A stretch of 59,038 nucleotides of DNA from assembly GCA_029212785.1 (NCBI GenBank), contig JARGOG010000018.1:7560-66597 (forward strand). The letters run 5' to 3'. Below, piece after piece: positions 50,297-57,920 of the stretch. Source of the DNA: Thalassobaculaceae bacterium. GTDB lineage: Bacteria; Pseudomonadota; Alphaproteobacteria; Thalassobaculales; Thalassobaculaceae. Under the pieces are notes generated by a model that saw nothing but the letters and a program-made list of their open reading frames with translations, was not told the DNA's origin and searched no databases. Made by a program: the position numbers and the translations under genes. The first letter of the stretch is position 1; each line of letters begins with the position of its first letter.

Positions 50297-51931
50297 CTAC
50301 CCCCGGTGCCCCGCGCGGGACTTCGCGATCTGCCGGCTCAGGATGATCACCGGCAGCAGGCCGACCGCGACGATGGTGAGCGCCGGCGTGGAGGCCTGGG
50401 TCAGCCGCTCGTCGGCCGCCAGGTTGTGCGCCTGCACCGCCAGCGTGTCGAAATTGAACGGCCGCAGGATCATCGTCGCCGGCAATTCCTTCATCACGTC
50501 GACGAACACGATCAGCCCCGCGGTCAGCAGGCTGCTGCGCAGCATCGGCAGGTGCACCCGTTTCAGGGTGGCGCGCGGCGGATGGCCGAGCACGCGGGCC
50601 GCCTGATCCATGCTCGGCGTGATCTTGGTCAGCCCCGCCTCGGCGGTCTGCAGCGACACCGCCAGGAAGCGGACGAGATAAGCATAGACCAATGCGACGA
50701 TCGTCCCGGTGACCAGCAGGCCAGTTGAATGACCGAACAGGCCGCGGGCCGCGTCATCCACCGTGCGGTCGACGATCGAGAACGGGATCAGGATACCGAT
50801 GGCGATGACCGAGCCCGGCACCGCGTAGCCGAGGGCCGCCAGGCGCGTTAGGATCCGGGTGCCCTGATCTTTGGATAGCCGGTTGGCATAGGCCAGCAGC
50901 AGCGAGACGGCGACCGCCAGCACTGCCGTGATCGCGGCGAGGGTCACGCTGTTCAGGGTCAGCATCAGATAGCGGGTGCCGAACAGCTTATGCCCGCCGG
51001 TCGCCGTCATCTGCATCAGCAGGATCGTCGGCAACAGAAATCCGACGATAACGGGCAGCACACAAGCCAGCACTGCGCCCCAGGCCTTCCAGCCGGTGAG
51101 CCGATAGCCGGGCAGGGCGCGATGGGTGTTGGTCGTATGGTCGAACCGCCGACGGCCGCGCGAGAACCGCTCCAGCGCCAGGATCAGAATGACGAAGGCG
51201 AGCAGGCCGGTGGCGAGTTGGGCGGCGGCCACCCGGTCGCCGAAGGAGAAGATCGCCCGATAGATGCCGGTGGTGAAGGTCTGCACCCCGAAATAGGAGA
51301 CCGTGCCGTAGTCGGCCAGCGTCTCCATCAGGGCCAACGCCACGCCGGCGGCGATCGCCGGGCGCGCCAGCGGCAGGGCCACCCGCAGGAAGGCGCGGGC
51401 GGGGCTGTGTCCAAGCGTCCGGCTGACCTCGATCACGCAGACCGACTGCTCGATGAAGGCGGCGCGGGCCAGCAGGTAGACATAGGGGAACAGGGTTGCC
51501 GTCAGCATGACGATCGCCCCGCCGAGCGAGCGCACCTCGGGAAACCAGTAGTCGCGCGGGCCGAGATCGAAGACCTGGCGCAGGAGTTCCTGGACCGGCC
51601 CCGCATGCTCCAGGAAGTTCGTATAGGTATAGGCCAGCACATAGGCTGGCGCGGCCAGCGGCAGGACCAGCGCCCATTCCAGGGCCCCGCGTCCCGGGAA
51701 GCGGCACATGGTCACCAGCCAGGCCGTACCGACACCGATCACCCCGGTGCCGATCATCACGCCCAGCGCCAGCAGGGCGGTGTTGGCGATGTAGTCCGGC
51801 AGGACGGTGTTCGCCAGGTGGGTGATCAGGTCGGTGCGGGCCAGACCGTGCAGTGCCACGGCCAGGATCGGCGTGGCGACGAGCGCGCAGATCACGGCGG
51901 GGGCAAGGAAGAATCGGTCGCGAAAGGGCAT
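50297..51931 (-). CDS. Iron(III) ABC transporter permease, fused two-domain (FbpB-like)
   Basis: A 544-residue membrane protein with about 12 helices in two homologous permease halves. Each half has a binding-protein-dependent transport loop (EAA-type: EVSRTLGHSPARAFLRVALPLARPAI, about 172-197, and MDQAARVLGHPPRATLKRVHLPMLRSS, about 449-475), which contact the ATPase. The pattern is that of the FbpB/SfuB iron permeases. AGGA precedes the ATG. It is divergent from the FAD oxidoreductase gene. The ATPase and the binding protein are not adjacent; a candidate binding protein is fbpA at 39419. A palindrome lies upstream. Confidence 0.88.
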   Translation of the reverse strand: MPFRDRFFLAPAVICALVATPILAVALHGLARTDLITHLANTVLPDYIANTALLALGVMIGTGVIGVGTAWLVTMCRFPGRGALEWALVLPLAAPAYVLAYTYTNFLEHAGPVQELLRQVFDLGPRDYWFPEVRSLGGAIVMLTATLFPYVYLLARAAFIEQSVCVIEVSRTLGHSPARAFLRVALPLARPAIAAGVALALMETLADYGTVSYFGVQTFTTGIYRAIFSFGDRVAAAQLATGLLAFVILILALERFSRGRRRFDHTTNTHRALPGYRLTGWKAWGAVLACVLPVIVGFLLPTILLMQMTATGGHKLFGTRYLMLTLNSVTLAAITAVLAVAVSLLLAYANRLSKDQGTRILTRLAALGYAVPGSVIAIGILIPFSIVDRTVDDAARGLFGHSTGLLVTGTIVALVYAYLVRFLAVSLQTAEAGLTKITPSMDQAARVLGHPPRATLKRVHLPMLRSSLLTAGLIVFVDVMKELPATMILRPFNFDTLAVQAHNLAADERLTQASTPALTIVAVGLLPVIILSRQIAKSRAGHRG

Positions 51932-51984
51932 GCGGTATCCTGGCGCGCGAACCTGTCTGGTAACCCCGATCGCGCGTGGGCTAT

Positions 51985-52001
51985 TTGCGAGGCGCTCGCA
52001 A
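51985..52001. promoter_or_regulatory. Perfect palindrome upstream of the iron permease
   Basis: TTGCGAG-GCG-CTCGCAA is a perfect 7-3-7 inverted repeat, 54-70 bases before the permease start and about 100 bases before the divergent oxidoreductase. Such TTGCGA/TCGCAA repeats resemble metal-regulator sites in alphaproteobacteria, but the resemblance is only approximate and the site differs from the Fur-type box of fbpA. Confidence 0.45.
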
Positions 52002-52100
52002 CAGTCAGTGGCGCGTTATGGCAACCGTCCCGAAAAGTGTCAACTTCTCGCGGTCATTGGAACCGCCTAGACTCCGCTCAAACAGCGACCGGAGATGGCG

Positions 52101-53414
52101 ATGACGCCGAACGATATCTTTGCCGAAGGGTTCAAGACCGAGCCGTACTGGTGGGAACTGGCCCCGCCGGATGACGAGGGCGACGCGCCGCCGCCGGACC
52201 AGGTCGACGTCGCCATCATCGGCAGCGGATACACCGGCATGTCGGCGGCCCTGGAACTCGCCCGCAACGGCGTCAACGTGGTGATCCTGGAGGCCGAGCG
52301 CTTCGGCGAGGGCGCCAGCACCCGCAGCGGCGGCATGGTCTCCGGCGGGGTGAATGTCGGCAAGGGCGGCGATATCGAGCAGCTCTACGGCCGGGCCCGC
52401 GTCGACGACATGCTGGCCGAGGCGCGCGACAGCTACGATCATCTCGAACACATCATCCAGCGCGAGAACATCGACTGTTTCTACAGCCGAACCGGTCGCT
52501 TCGTCGGCGCCCATACGCCGACGGCCTTCGGGGACATGGCGGCCAAGGTCGAGGATCTCAACAATCATGCGGATGCCGGGGCCGCCCTGGTCCCGCGGGA
52601 GCGCCAGACCGGCCACGTGAATACCCAGTATTATCACGGCGGCATGACCATCGACCGGTCCGGAGGCGTCCATCCGGCGCTGTATCACAAGGGGCTGCGC
52701 CAGGCCTGCCGCAACGCCGGGGTTAAGCTGTCCGCCCACACCCGGGTCCAGGGGATCGACGGGGTCGCGGGCGACCTCACCGTGCGCACCTCCCGCGGAC
52801 CGGTGCGGGCCAAGGAGGTCGTGCTCGGCACCAACGGCTATACCGGCAAGGCGACGCCCTGGCACCGGCGCCGGGTCATCCCGATCGCCAGCTACATCAT
52901 CGCCACCGAGCCGCTTGGCGAGCAGCGGGTGCGTGAACTGTTCCCGGACCTGCGAATGATCGCAGACACCAAGCGGGTCCTGTACTATTTCCGGCCGTCG
53001 CCGGACGGCACGCGGGTGATCTTCGGCGGGCGGGCGAGCTTCCGGTCGCGCACCGCGCTGGAAACCGCTCCGGTTCTGTACAACTACATGCTCGGGATCT
53101 TCCCGCAGCTTGCCGGCGTGAAGATCACCCACGCCTGGACTGGCAACGTCGCCTTCACCTTCGACCGGGTGCCGCATATGGGCGACGACAACGGCGTCCA
53201 TTACGCGATGGGCTGCAACGGCAGCGGCGTGGTCATGATGAGCCATCTCGGCCACCGGGTGGCACTGAAGATCCTGGGCAAGACCAACCGGGCAAGCGCG
53301 TTCGACGGCCTGCCGTTCGAGACCAGGCCGTTCTACACCGGCGTGCCCTGGTTCCTGCCCACGGTCGGCGCCTGGTACAAGTTCCGCGATTGGATCGACC
53401 GCCGGGCGGCGTAG
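52101..53414 (+). CDS. FAD-dependent oxidoreductase (gamma-glutamylputrescine oxidase/PuuB-like)
   Basis: A 437-residue DAO-family flavoenzyme. It starts with KTEPYWWELAPPDD (typical of PuuB), then the FAD-binding VDVAIIGSGYTGMSAALELARNG (about 34-56), ASTRSGGMVSGGVNVGKGG (about 75-93), and a C-terminal FAD segment with FDRVPHMGDDNGVHYAMGCNGSG. It probably oxidises a gamma-glutamylated or other secondary amine with release of hydrogen peroxide. I chose the ATG at 52101 because GGAG precedes it at the proper distance; an ATG at 52095 is too close to the ribosome site. No PuuA or PuuD neighbour is present; a gamma-glutamyltransferase lies 780 bases downstream. Confidence 0.85.
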   Translation: MTPNDIFAEGFKTEPYWWELAPPDDEGDAPPPDQVDVAIIGSGYTGMSAALELARNGVNVVILEAERFGEGASTRSGGMVSGGVNVGKGGDIEQLYGRARVDDMLAEARDSYDHLEHIIQRENIDCFYSRTGRFVGAHTPTAFGDMAAKVEDLNNHADAGAALVPRERQTGHVNTQYYHGGMTIDRSGGVHPALYHKGLRQACRNAGVKLSAHTRVQGIDGVAGDLTVRTSRGPVRAKEVVLGTNGYTGKATPWHRRRVIPIASYIIATEPLGEQRVRELFPDLRMIADTKRVLYYFRPSPDGTRVIFGGRASFRSRTALETAPVLYNYMLGIFPQLAGVKITHAWTGNVAFTFDRVPHMGDDNGVHYAMGCNGSGVVMMSHLGHRVALKILGKTNRASAFDGLPFETRPFYTGVPWFLPTVGAWYKFRDWIDRRAA

Positions 53415-53424
53415 CCCCCGCGCC

Positions 53425-54084
53425 CTACTCCTTGATGTCGCGGGTGTCCGGCGCTCCGGGGTCGAACGGATTGACCAGGGTGCGCTGGCGCTGCTGCTGG
53501 CCGGCATAGAGTGCGTCGCGCTTTTCCGAGAGTTTCTTCGCCAGATACTGCAGGTCTCCCTGCAGCATCTCGAATTCGCGGTTCAGCATTTCCTGCCACA
53601 GGTCGTGGATCTTGCGGATCGACTCGTCGCCGGGCTGCAGCTTGGCGATGTCCGCCTCGACCTTGGAGATCCAGTCGAGCGAGTCCTGCCGCGCACCCTT
53701 GGCGTCGCTGATCAAGGCGCTGAGCTTGGAGGCGATCTTGTCGGCGACATCGGCTTCGAAGGTTCCGCACTGCGGCCACAACTCCCGAAGATAGGAGATG
53801 TCGCTCGGGGTGAGGGCATAGAGCGGCATCTCGAAATAGGTCAGTTCGAGGTTGCGCACGGACATTCCGCCCTGCAGCCGGGCCATGCGCTGCAGCGGCG
53901 CGTTGCCGCCGGGAATCTTGGCACAGTCGGCATTGTCGGCCGTCGCCGGATTGGGCTTCTGCGCGGCCGGCTGCTGCGCCAGCGACGCCCCCGACAGGGT
54001 CACGGTCAGGGCCAGGGTCGCGGCGACGGCGCCGATTGGCCGCACCGCACCTCGAAGGCTGGACAATAGGATTCCGACCGCCAT
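53425..54084 (-). CDS. Hypothetical secreted protein
   Basis: A 219-residue protein with a long signal peptide (RGAVRPIGAVAATLALTV, cleavage after GASLAQ near residue 36). The mature part has an ordered middle: CAKIPGGNAPLQRMARLQGG, then NLELTYFEMPLYALTPSDISYLRELWPQC, with two cysteines that may bridge. The C-terminal half is helical and charged (KIHDLWQEMLNREFEMLQGDLQYLAKKLSEKRDALY), probably coiled-coil. AAAGGAG precedes the ATG. It is convergent with the flavoenzyme and divergent from the gamma-glutamyltransferase. Function unknown. Confidence 0.7.
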   Translation of the reverse strand: MAVGILLSSLRGAVRPIGAVAATLALTVTLSGASLAQQPAAQKPNPATADNADCAKIPGGNAPLQRMARLQGGMSVRNLELTYFEMPLYALTPSDISYLRELWPQCGTFEADVADKIASKLSALISDAKGARQDSLDWISKVEADIAKLQPGDESIRKIHDLWQEMLNREFEMLQGDLQYLAKKLSEKRDALYAGQQQRQRTLVNPFDPGAPDTRDIKE

Positions 54085-54193
54085 ACCGTATCCGCTCCTT
54101 TCGGTCCCGCCCGCCGTCTTACCATGTGCGCGTCGTTGCTTCGACGATCAAGCGCTGCCGGCGGCGGACACCGCACACAATCAGGAGGGCGGC

Positions 54194-55765
54194 ATGCCCG
54201 CGATCACGCTCCCGGAGACCTCGCCCATAGAAACCTGGACTCAGTCCAAGCCGCCCGTGCGCGGGACCAAGGGCGTTGTGGCGTCTCAGAACGTCCAGGC
54301 TTCCGAGGTCGGCGCGGCCGTGCTGGCGGCCGGTGGCAATGCCGCCGATGCGGCAGTGGCGACGGCGCTGGCGCTTAGCGTCGCCGAGCCATGGATGAGC
54401 GGGCTTGGCGGGGGCGGATACGCCATTGTCTACGACGCCAAGTCCGGCATGACGCGTTGCATCGATTTCGGCATGCAGGCCGGCGGTAAACTCGATCCGG
54501 CGGATTATCCGATCGACACCGGTCGGGTGGCGCCGCCGGACCTGTTCGGCTGGCCGGCGGTGGTCGAGGACCGCAATCTCCAGGGCTTCCACTCGATCTC
54601 GGTGCCGGGCTCCTGCGCCGGCTATGCCAAGCTGCTGTCGGCGTTCGGGTCATGGACTTGGGCCGATGCGATTTCCCCGGCGGTGACGATGGCCGAGCGT
54701 GGCCACCGCATGACATGGTGGACGACCCTGAACGTCGCCTCCGAGATTGCCTGGCTGCGCCAGTACCCGGGCTCGAGTGCCGTCTGGCTGCCGACCGGGG
54801 AAGTGCCGGTCATCTCCGACCACACCAACCGGGGCCTGCCGATGGGCGGGTTCGCGGACACGCTCAAGCGGTTGCGCGACGCCGGACCCGAAGATTTCTA
54901 CACCGGCGAGATCGCCAAGGCGCTGGTCGCCGACCTGCAGGCCGGCGGCTCGAAGATCACCCTGGAGGATCTGGCGGGCTATGAGGTCAAGATCGTGGAT
55001 CCGCTGACCCGGACCCGGGGCGATATCGAGATCAATCTGGCGCCCGGATACACCGCCGGGCCGACCTTCGCCGGCGCGCTGTCGCGCCTGCCGGACTTCA
55101 GCGGACCGATCGATGCGGCTGTCTACAAGGCGCATGCCGAGGCGATGATCGAAGCCTACAAGGTCCGCTTCGCGACCATGGGACATGCCGGCGATGTCGG
55201 TGACCGCAGCTGCACCACCCATCTCTCGGTGCTGGACGCAGAAGGCAACATGGTGGTCATGACCACCACGCTGCTGTCGCGCTTCGGTTCGCGCGTGGTG
55301 CTGCCCAAGACCGGCGTCCTGATGAATAACGGGATCAACTGGTTCGACCCGCGCCCGGGCCTCCCTAACTCGCTCGCCGCCGGTCAGAAGCCGCTGTCCA
55401 ACATGTGCCCGATGCTGGCAACCCGCGATGGCAAGGCGGTGTTCGGTCTGGGCGCGTCCGGCGGGCGCAAGATCATGCCGGCGATCTTCCAGCTCACCTC
55501 CTTCATCAATGATTTCGGCATGGATCTGGAGGCGGCGTTCCAGCAGCCGCGGATCGATATCAGCCTGGTCGAGAAGATCATCGCTGACGAGCGGGTCGGC
55601 GCCGACGTGGTGGCGGCCCTCGAGAGTCTGGTGCCGGTCGAGCAGGCGAGCCCGAGTGCGTTCCCCGGATCCTGGGCGATCCCCTGCGGCGTCATGGTGA
55701 CGCCGGACGGACCGATGGCGGCGGCCCATGTGTTCGGGCCGCTGAACGCCGCCGTTCCGGCCTGA
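54194..55765 (+). CDS. Gamma-glutamyltransferase family protein (cytoplasmic form)
   Basis: A 523-residue Ntn-hydrolase. It cleaves its own chain before the catalytic threonine, here in DRSCTTHLSVLDAEGN (about residue 340), and then hydrolyses gamma-glutamyl compounds such as glutathione. GVVASQNVQASEVGAAVLAAGGNAADAAVATALALSV (about 24-60) is the family start, with LPKTGVLMNNGINWFDPRPG and PLSNMCPM near the active site. There is no signal peptide, so it is probably cytosolic, as YwrD-type enzymes are. AGGAGG precedes the ATG. The nearby PuuB-like enzyme suggests gamma-glutamyl-amine metabolism, which is tentative. Confidence 0.86.
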   Translation: MPAITLPETSPIETWTQSKPPVRGTKGVVASQNVQASEVGAAVLAAGGNAADAAVATALALSVAEPWMSGLGGGGYAIVYDAKSGMTRCIDFGMQAGGKLDPADYPIDTGRVAPPDLFGWPAVVEDRNLQGFHSISVPGSCAGYAKLLSAFGSWTWADAISPAVTMAERGHRMTWWTTLNVASEIAWLRQYPGSSAVWLPTGEVPVISDHTNRGLPMGGFADTLKRLRDAGPEDFYTGEIAKALVADLQAGGSKITLEDLAGYEVKIVDPLTRTRGDIEINLAPGYTAGPTFAGALSRLPDFSGPIDAAVYKAHAEAMIEAYKVRFATMGHAGDVGDRSCTTHLSVLDAEGNMVVMTTTLLSRFGSRVVLPKTGVLMNNGINWFDPRPGLPNSLAAGQKPLSNMCPMLATRDGKAVFGLGASGGRKIMPAIFQLTSFINDFGMDLEAAFQQPRIDISLVEKIIADERVGADVVAALESLVPVEQASPSAFPGSWAIPCGVMVTPDGPMAAAHVFGPLNAAVPA

Positions 55766-55776
55766 CGATCCGGATC

Positions 55777-55801
55777 GCCGGCCCCGGGACCCGGGGTCGG
55801 C
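55777..55801. terminator. GC-rich inverted repeat between convergent genes
   Basis: GCCGGCCCCGG-GAC-CCGGGGTCGGC: an 11-base stem with one mismatch and a 3-base loop, in the 46-base gap between the gamma-glutamyltransferase and the PAS gene. GTTCT follows on the plus strand. Confidence 0.55.
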
Positions 55802-55811
55802 GTTCTCCAGG

Positions 55812-56357
55812 TCACCTCGTGGCGGGCGCCACATAGGTGAGCACCATGAGATGGTCGGTTTGACCCTGATCGTGTGACAGGGGCAGGGCGACCGCATCCC
55901 ACTTTGCGATGGTCCTGTCCGCCATCTCGGTCCGGCAATGCACCTCCGCCGGCGCCCGGGTCCGGACCACGCGGTCGTAGAGCAGAATGCGCGGGGCCGA
56001 CTGGGCCGGCGACAGGGCTTCGCTCAGGTACAGGCCACAGTAGTCGCCGCCTTCGACAGCCGAGGCGGCGGGGCCGATCGAGTGGTACCTGTAGCCGGGG
56101 CTCCCAAGCACCGTACGCTCGACGTTCAGGATGATCAGATTGTCGAGCCAGGCCCGGAGCTCCAGGCTGTCGAAGTGACCGAGGGCGGGCAGTCCGCGGC
56201 GTGTCGGCCGTTTGGCGATCCAGAGATCGATCAGCATTCGAAGATTTTCGGCCGCGAAGTCGACCGCTGACCCGTGACGCGCGCCCGGAGCCGGCGCGTA
56301 GCTGTGCGGCGTCGGCATCAGGATTTCGGCGTTGCTGTCCATCTCTGTCACAGGCAC
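55812..56357 (-). CDS. PAS-domain-like protein (PAS_5 type), function unknown
   Basis: A 181-residue protein. Residues about 35-175 match the pattern of the alphaproteobacterial PAS_5 group: MLIDLWIAKRPTRRGLPALGHFDSLELRAWLDNLIILNV, GYRYHSIGPAASAVEGGDYCGLYLSEALSP, then HDQGQTDHLMVLTYV at the end. These are single-domain PAS proteins of unknown function, perhaps stand-alone sensors. I list the GTG at 56357 (AAAGG 10 bases upstream); ATG at 56342 is the alternative. The gene follows the AmrB-AmrA fusion by 18 bases on the same strand, so the two are probably cotranscribed. Confidence 0.72.
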   Translation of the reverse strand: MPVTEMDSNAEILMPTPHSYAPAPGARHGSAVDFAAENLRMLIDLWIAKRPTRRGLPALGHFDSLELRAWLDNLIILNVERTVLGSPGYRYHSIGPAASAVEGGDYCGLYLSEALSPAQSAPRILLYDRVVRTRAPAEVHCRTEMADRTIAKWDAVALPLSHDQGQTDHLMVLTYVAPATR

Positions 56358-56375
56358 GCGACATGCACCTTTCGG

Positions 56376-57812
56376 TCAGGCAGCGACTTCTCGAAAGGAG
56401 CCGCCAAAGCTCTCTGTGGTGTAACGGTGAATGGTGAGGCCGGGCGACCAGTGGTCCATGCTCAGCCCCGACTTGTTCTTCAGCCGCCGCACGAAATCCT
56501 CCGCCTTCGGGATCCCCGACCACACACTGGGCAGGAAAATGCCCCGATGGTCGCGGCCGTCGATCCGGTCGCTCATGATCAGTCCGTCGATGTCCGGTCG
56601 GGTCTGGCGCACCAGATCGCCCTCATCGGCGAAGCTCATCGGCCGCGGCGTCGACAGCACGGAAACCGACACCTCCATCCGCTCCGCCTCTTCGGGCGTG
56701 AGTTGGGCGAAGCGGCGGTCGGCGAAGGCGGCCTTGAAGGCGTTGTCGGCGACGTCGGCGATCAGGGGGCGGTGGGCGATGACCGAGCCGATGCAGCCGC
56801 GCAGGTTGCCGTCCAGGGTCAGGGTGACGAAGGCGGCGCGCTGGGCCGACAGGGACGGCGACAGGCCGCTGCCGATGCCGACGCTGGGGGCGCGGCCGTG
56901 CTGCAGGCCGAAGGTCACGCCGAAGCAAGCGGCCTCGACCAGGCGGCGGCGGTCGTCATCGCCGATGCGGGCGGATTCCGCGTATTCGAGGCCGAAGGCG
57001 CCGTAGCCGACCACGCGCTCCCGGCCGCCGACCATGTCGCCGGAGTTGCGAACGTCCAGCGCGGTCGCCCGCAGGTCGCGCTTGCGGGCCTGGTCGAGCA
57101 CGCCGGCCAGGGCGCGGTGACCGCAGGCCCCCTGGCCGTCGATCCGATCGCCGCGCAGCAGCTCGATGCTGGCCGCGGTCGCGCCGTCCAGCTTGCGGGC
57201 GGTGTCGTAGTCGTGGAAATGCGACAGGTCGGAGGAGACGACGATCAGCGTCTCCGGACCGCCCCAGAGCGCCTCGACGACCTGCGAGACCAGGGCGGGC
57301 GGCGCATCGCCGACCAGCAGCGGCACGATGACGGCATTGTCGAACACCCGCTGGATGAAGGGCAGGTGGACCTCCAGGCTGTGCTCCTGGACGAAGGCAC
57401 TGTCCTCGACCGTCACGCCGGGGATGTGCAGCACCGTGCGCAGGGCGGCCCAGTCCACCGGCACGGTGCCGAGCGGCGTGGCCCAGGCATCGGCACTGGT
57501 GGTGGTGATGCCCTTGAACGCGACCCGGTGGGCCGGGCCGAGCAGGACGATGCGGGTGATGTCCTCAGAGCGGGCGCGCAGCCCAGCATAGGCGGTGCCG
57601 GCGATGTCGCCGGAGAAGCGGTAGCCCGCATGCGGTGCGACCAGAACCTTCGGCGTCACCCCACCGTCGGGCCGGGCAGCGGCGAGGCAGCGCTCCACCG
57701 TATCGGCGAGCGCATTATGCCCGTCCGGATAGAACATGCCTGCCACTTCGGGGGCGCGGACCCTGGCACCGGACCGGAAGGCGGAAGTCTGTGACGTGTC
57801 AGGTGCGGACAT
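56376..57812 (-). CDS. AmmeMemoRadiSam system: AmrB (MEMO) - AmrA (AMMECR1) fusion
   Basis: A 478-residue fusion. Residues about 20-285 are the MEMO part: APHAGYRF with H61, GPAHR with H94 and GACGH with C229 (the metal-ligand set of MEMO1), plus QEHSLEVHLPF and SSDLSHFHDY. Residues about 285-470 are AMMECR1, with LRGCIGS (near 323), the family hallmark, and FLPSVWSGIPKAEDFVRRLKNKSG. In many bacteria these two are separate. The system pairs with a radical-SAM enzyme, here divergent across a 108-base gap. The biochemical function is not established; a protein or RNA modification has been proposed. Confidence 0.92.
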   Translation of the reverse strand: MSAPDTSQTSAFRSGARVRAPEVAGMFYPDGHNALADTVERCLAAARPDGGVTPKVLVAPHAGYRFSGDIAGTAYAGLRARSEDITRIVLLGPAHRVAFKGITTTSADAWATPLGTVPVDWAALRTVLHIPGVTVEDSAFVQEHSLEVHLPFIQRVFDNAVIVPLLVGDAPPALVSQVVEALWGGPETLIVVSSDLSHFHDYDTARKLDGATAASIELLRGDRIDGQGACGHRALAGVLDQARKRDLRATALDVRNSGDMVGGRERVVGYGAFGLEYAESARIGDDDRRRLVEAACFGVTFGLQHGRAPSVGIGSGLSPSLSAQRAAFVTLTLDGNLRGCIGSVIAHRPLIADVADNAFKAAFADRRFAQLTPEEAERMEVSVSVLSTPRPMSFADEGDLVRQTRPDIDGLIMSDRIDGRDHRGIFLPSVWSGIPKAEDFVRRLKNKSGLSMDHWSPGLTIHRYTTESFGGSFREVAA

Positions 57813-57920
57813 AGCATTGCGTAGCTACCATATGAGGAGTGTGGGTTCCACTGCGGGTTGGTTAACACGGACGATTTGCGACACCCGCGATGCTGTTTGG
57901 GATATCCGGTAGACTTCGCC

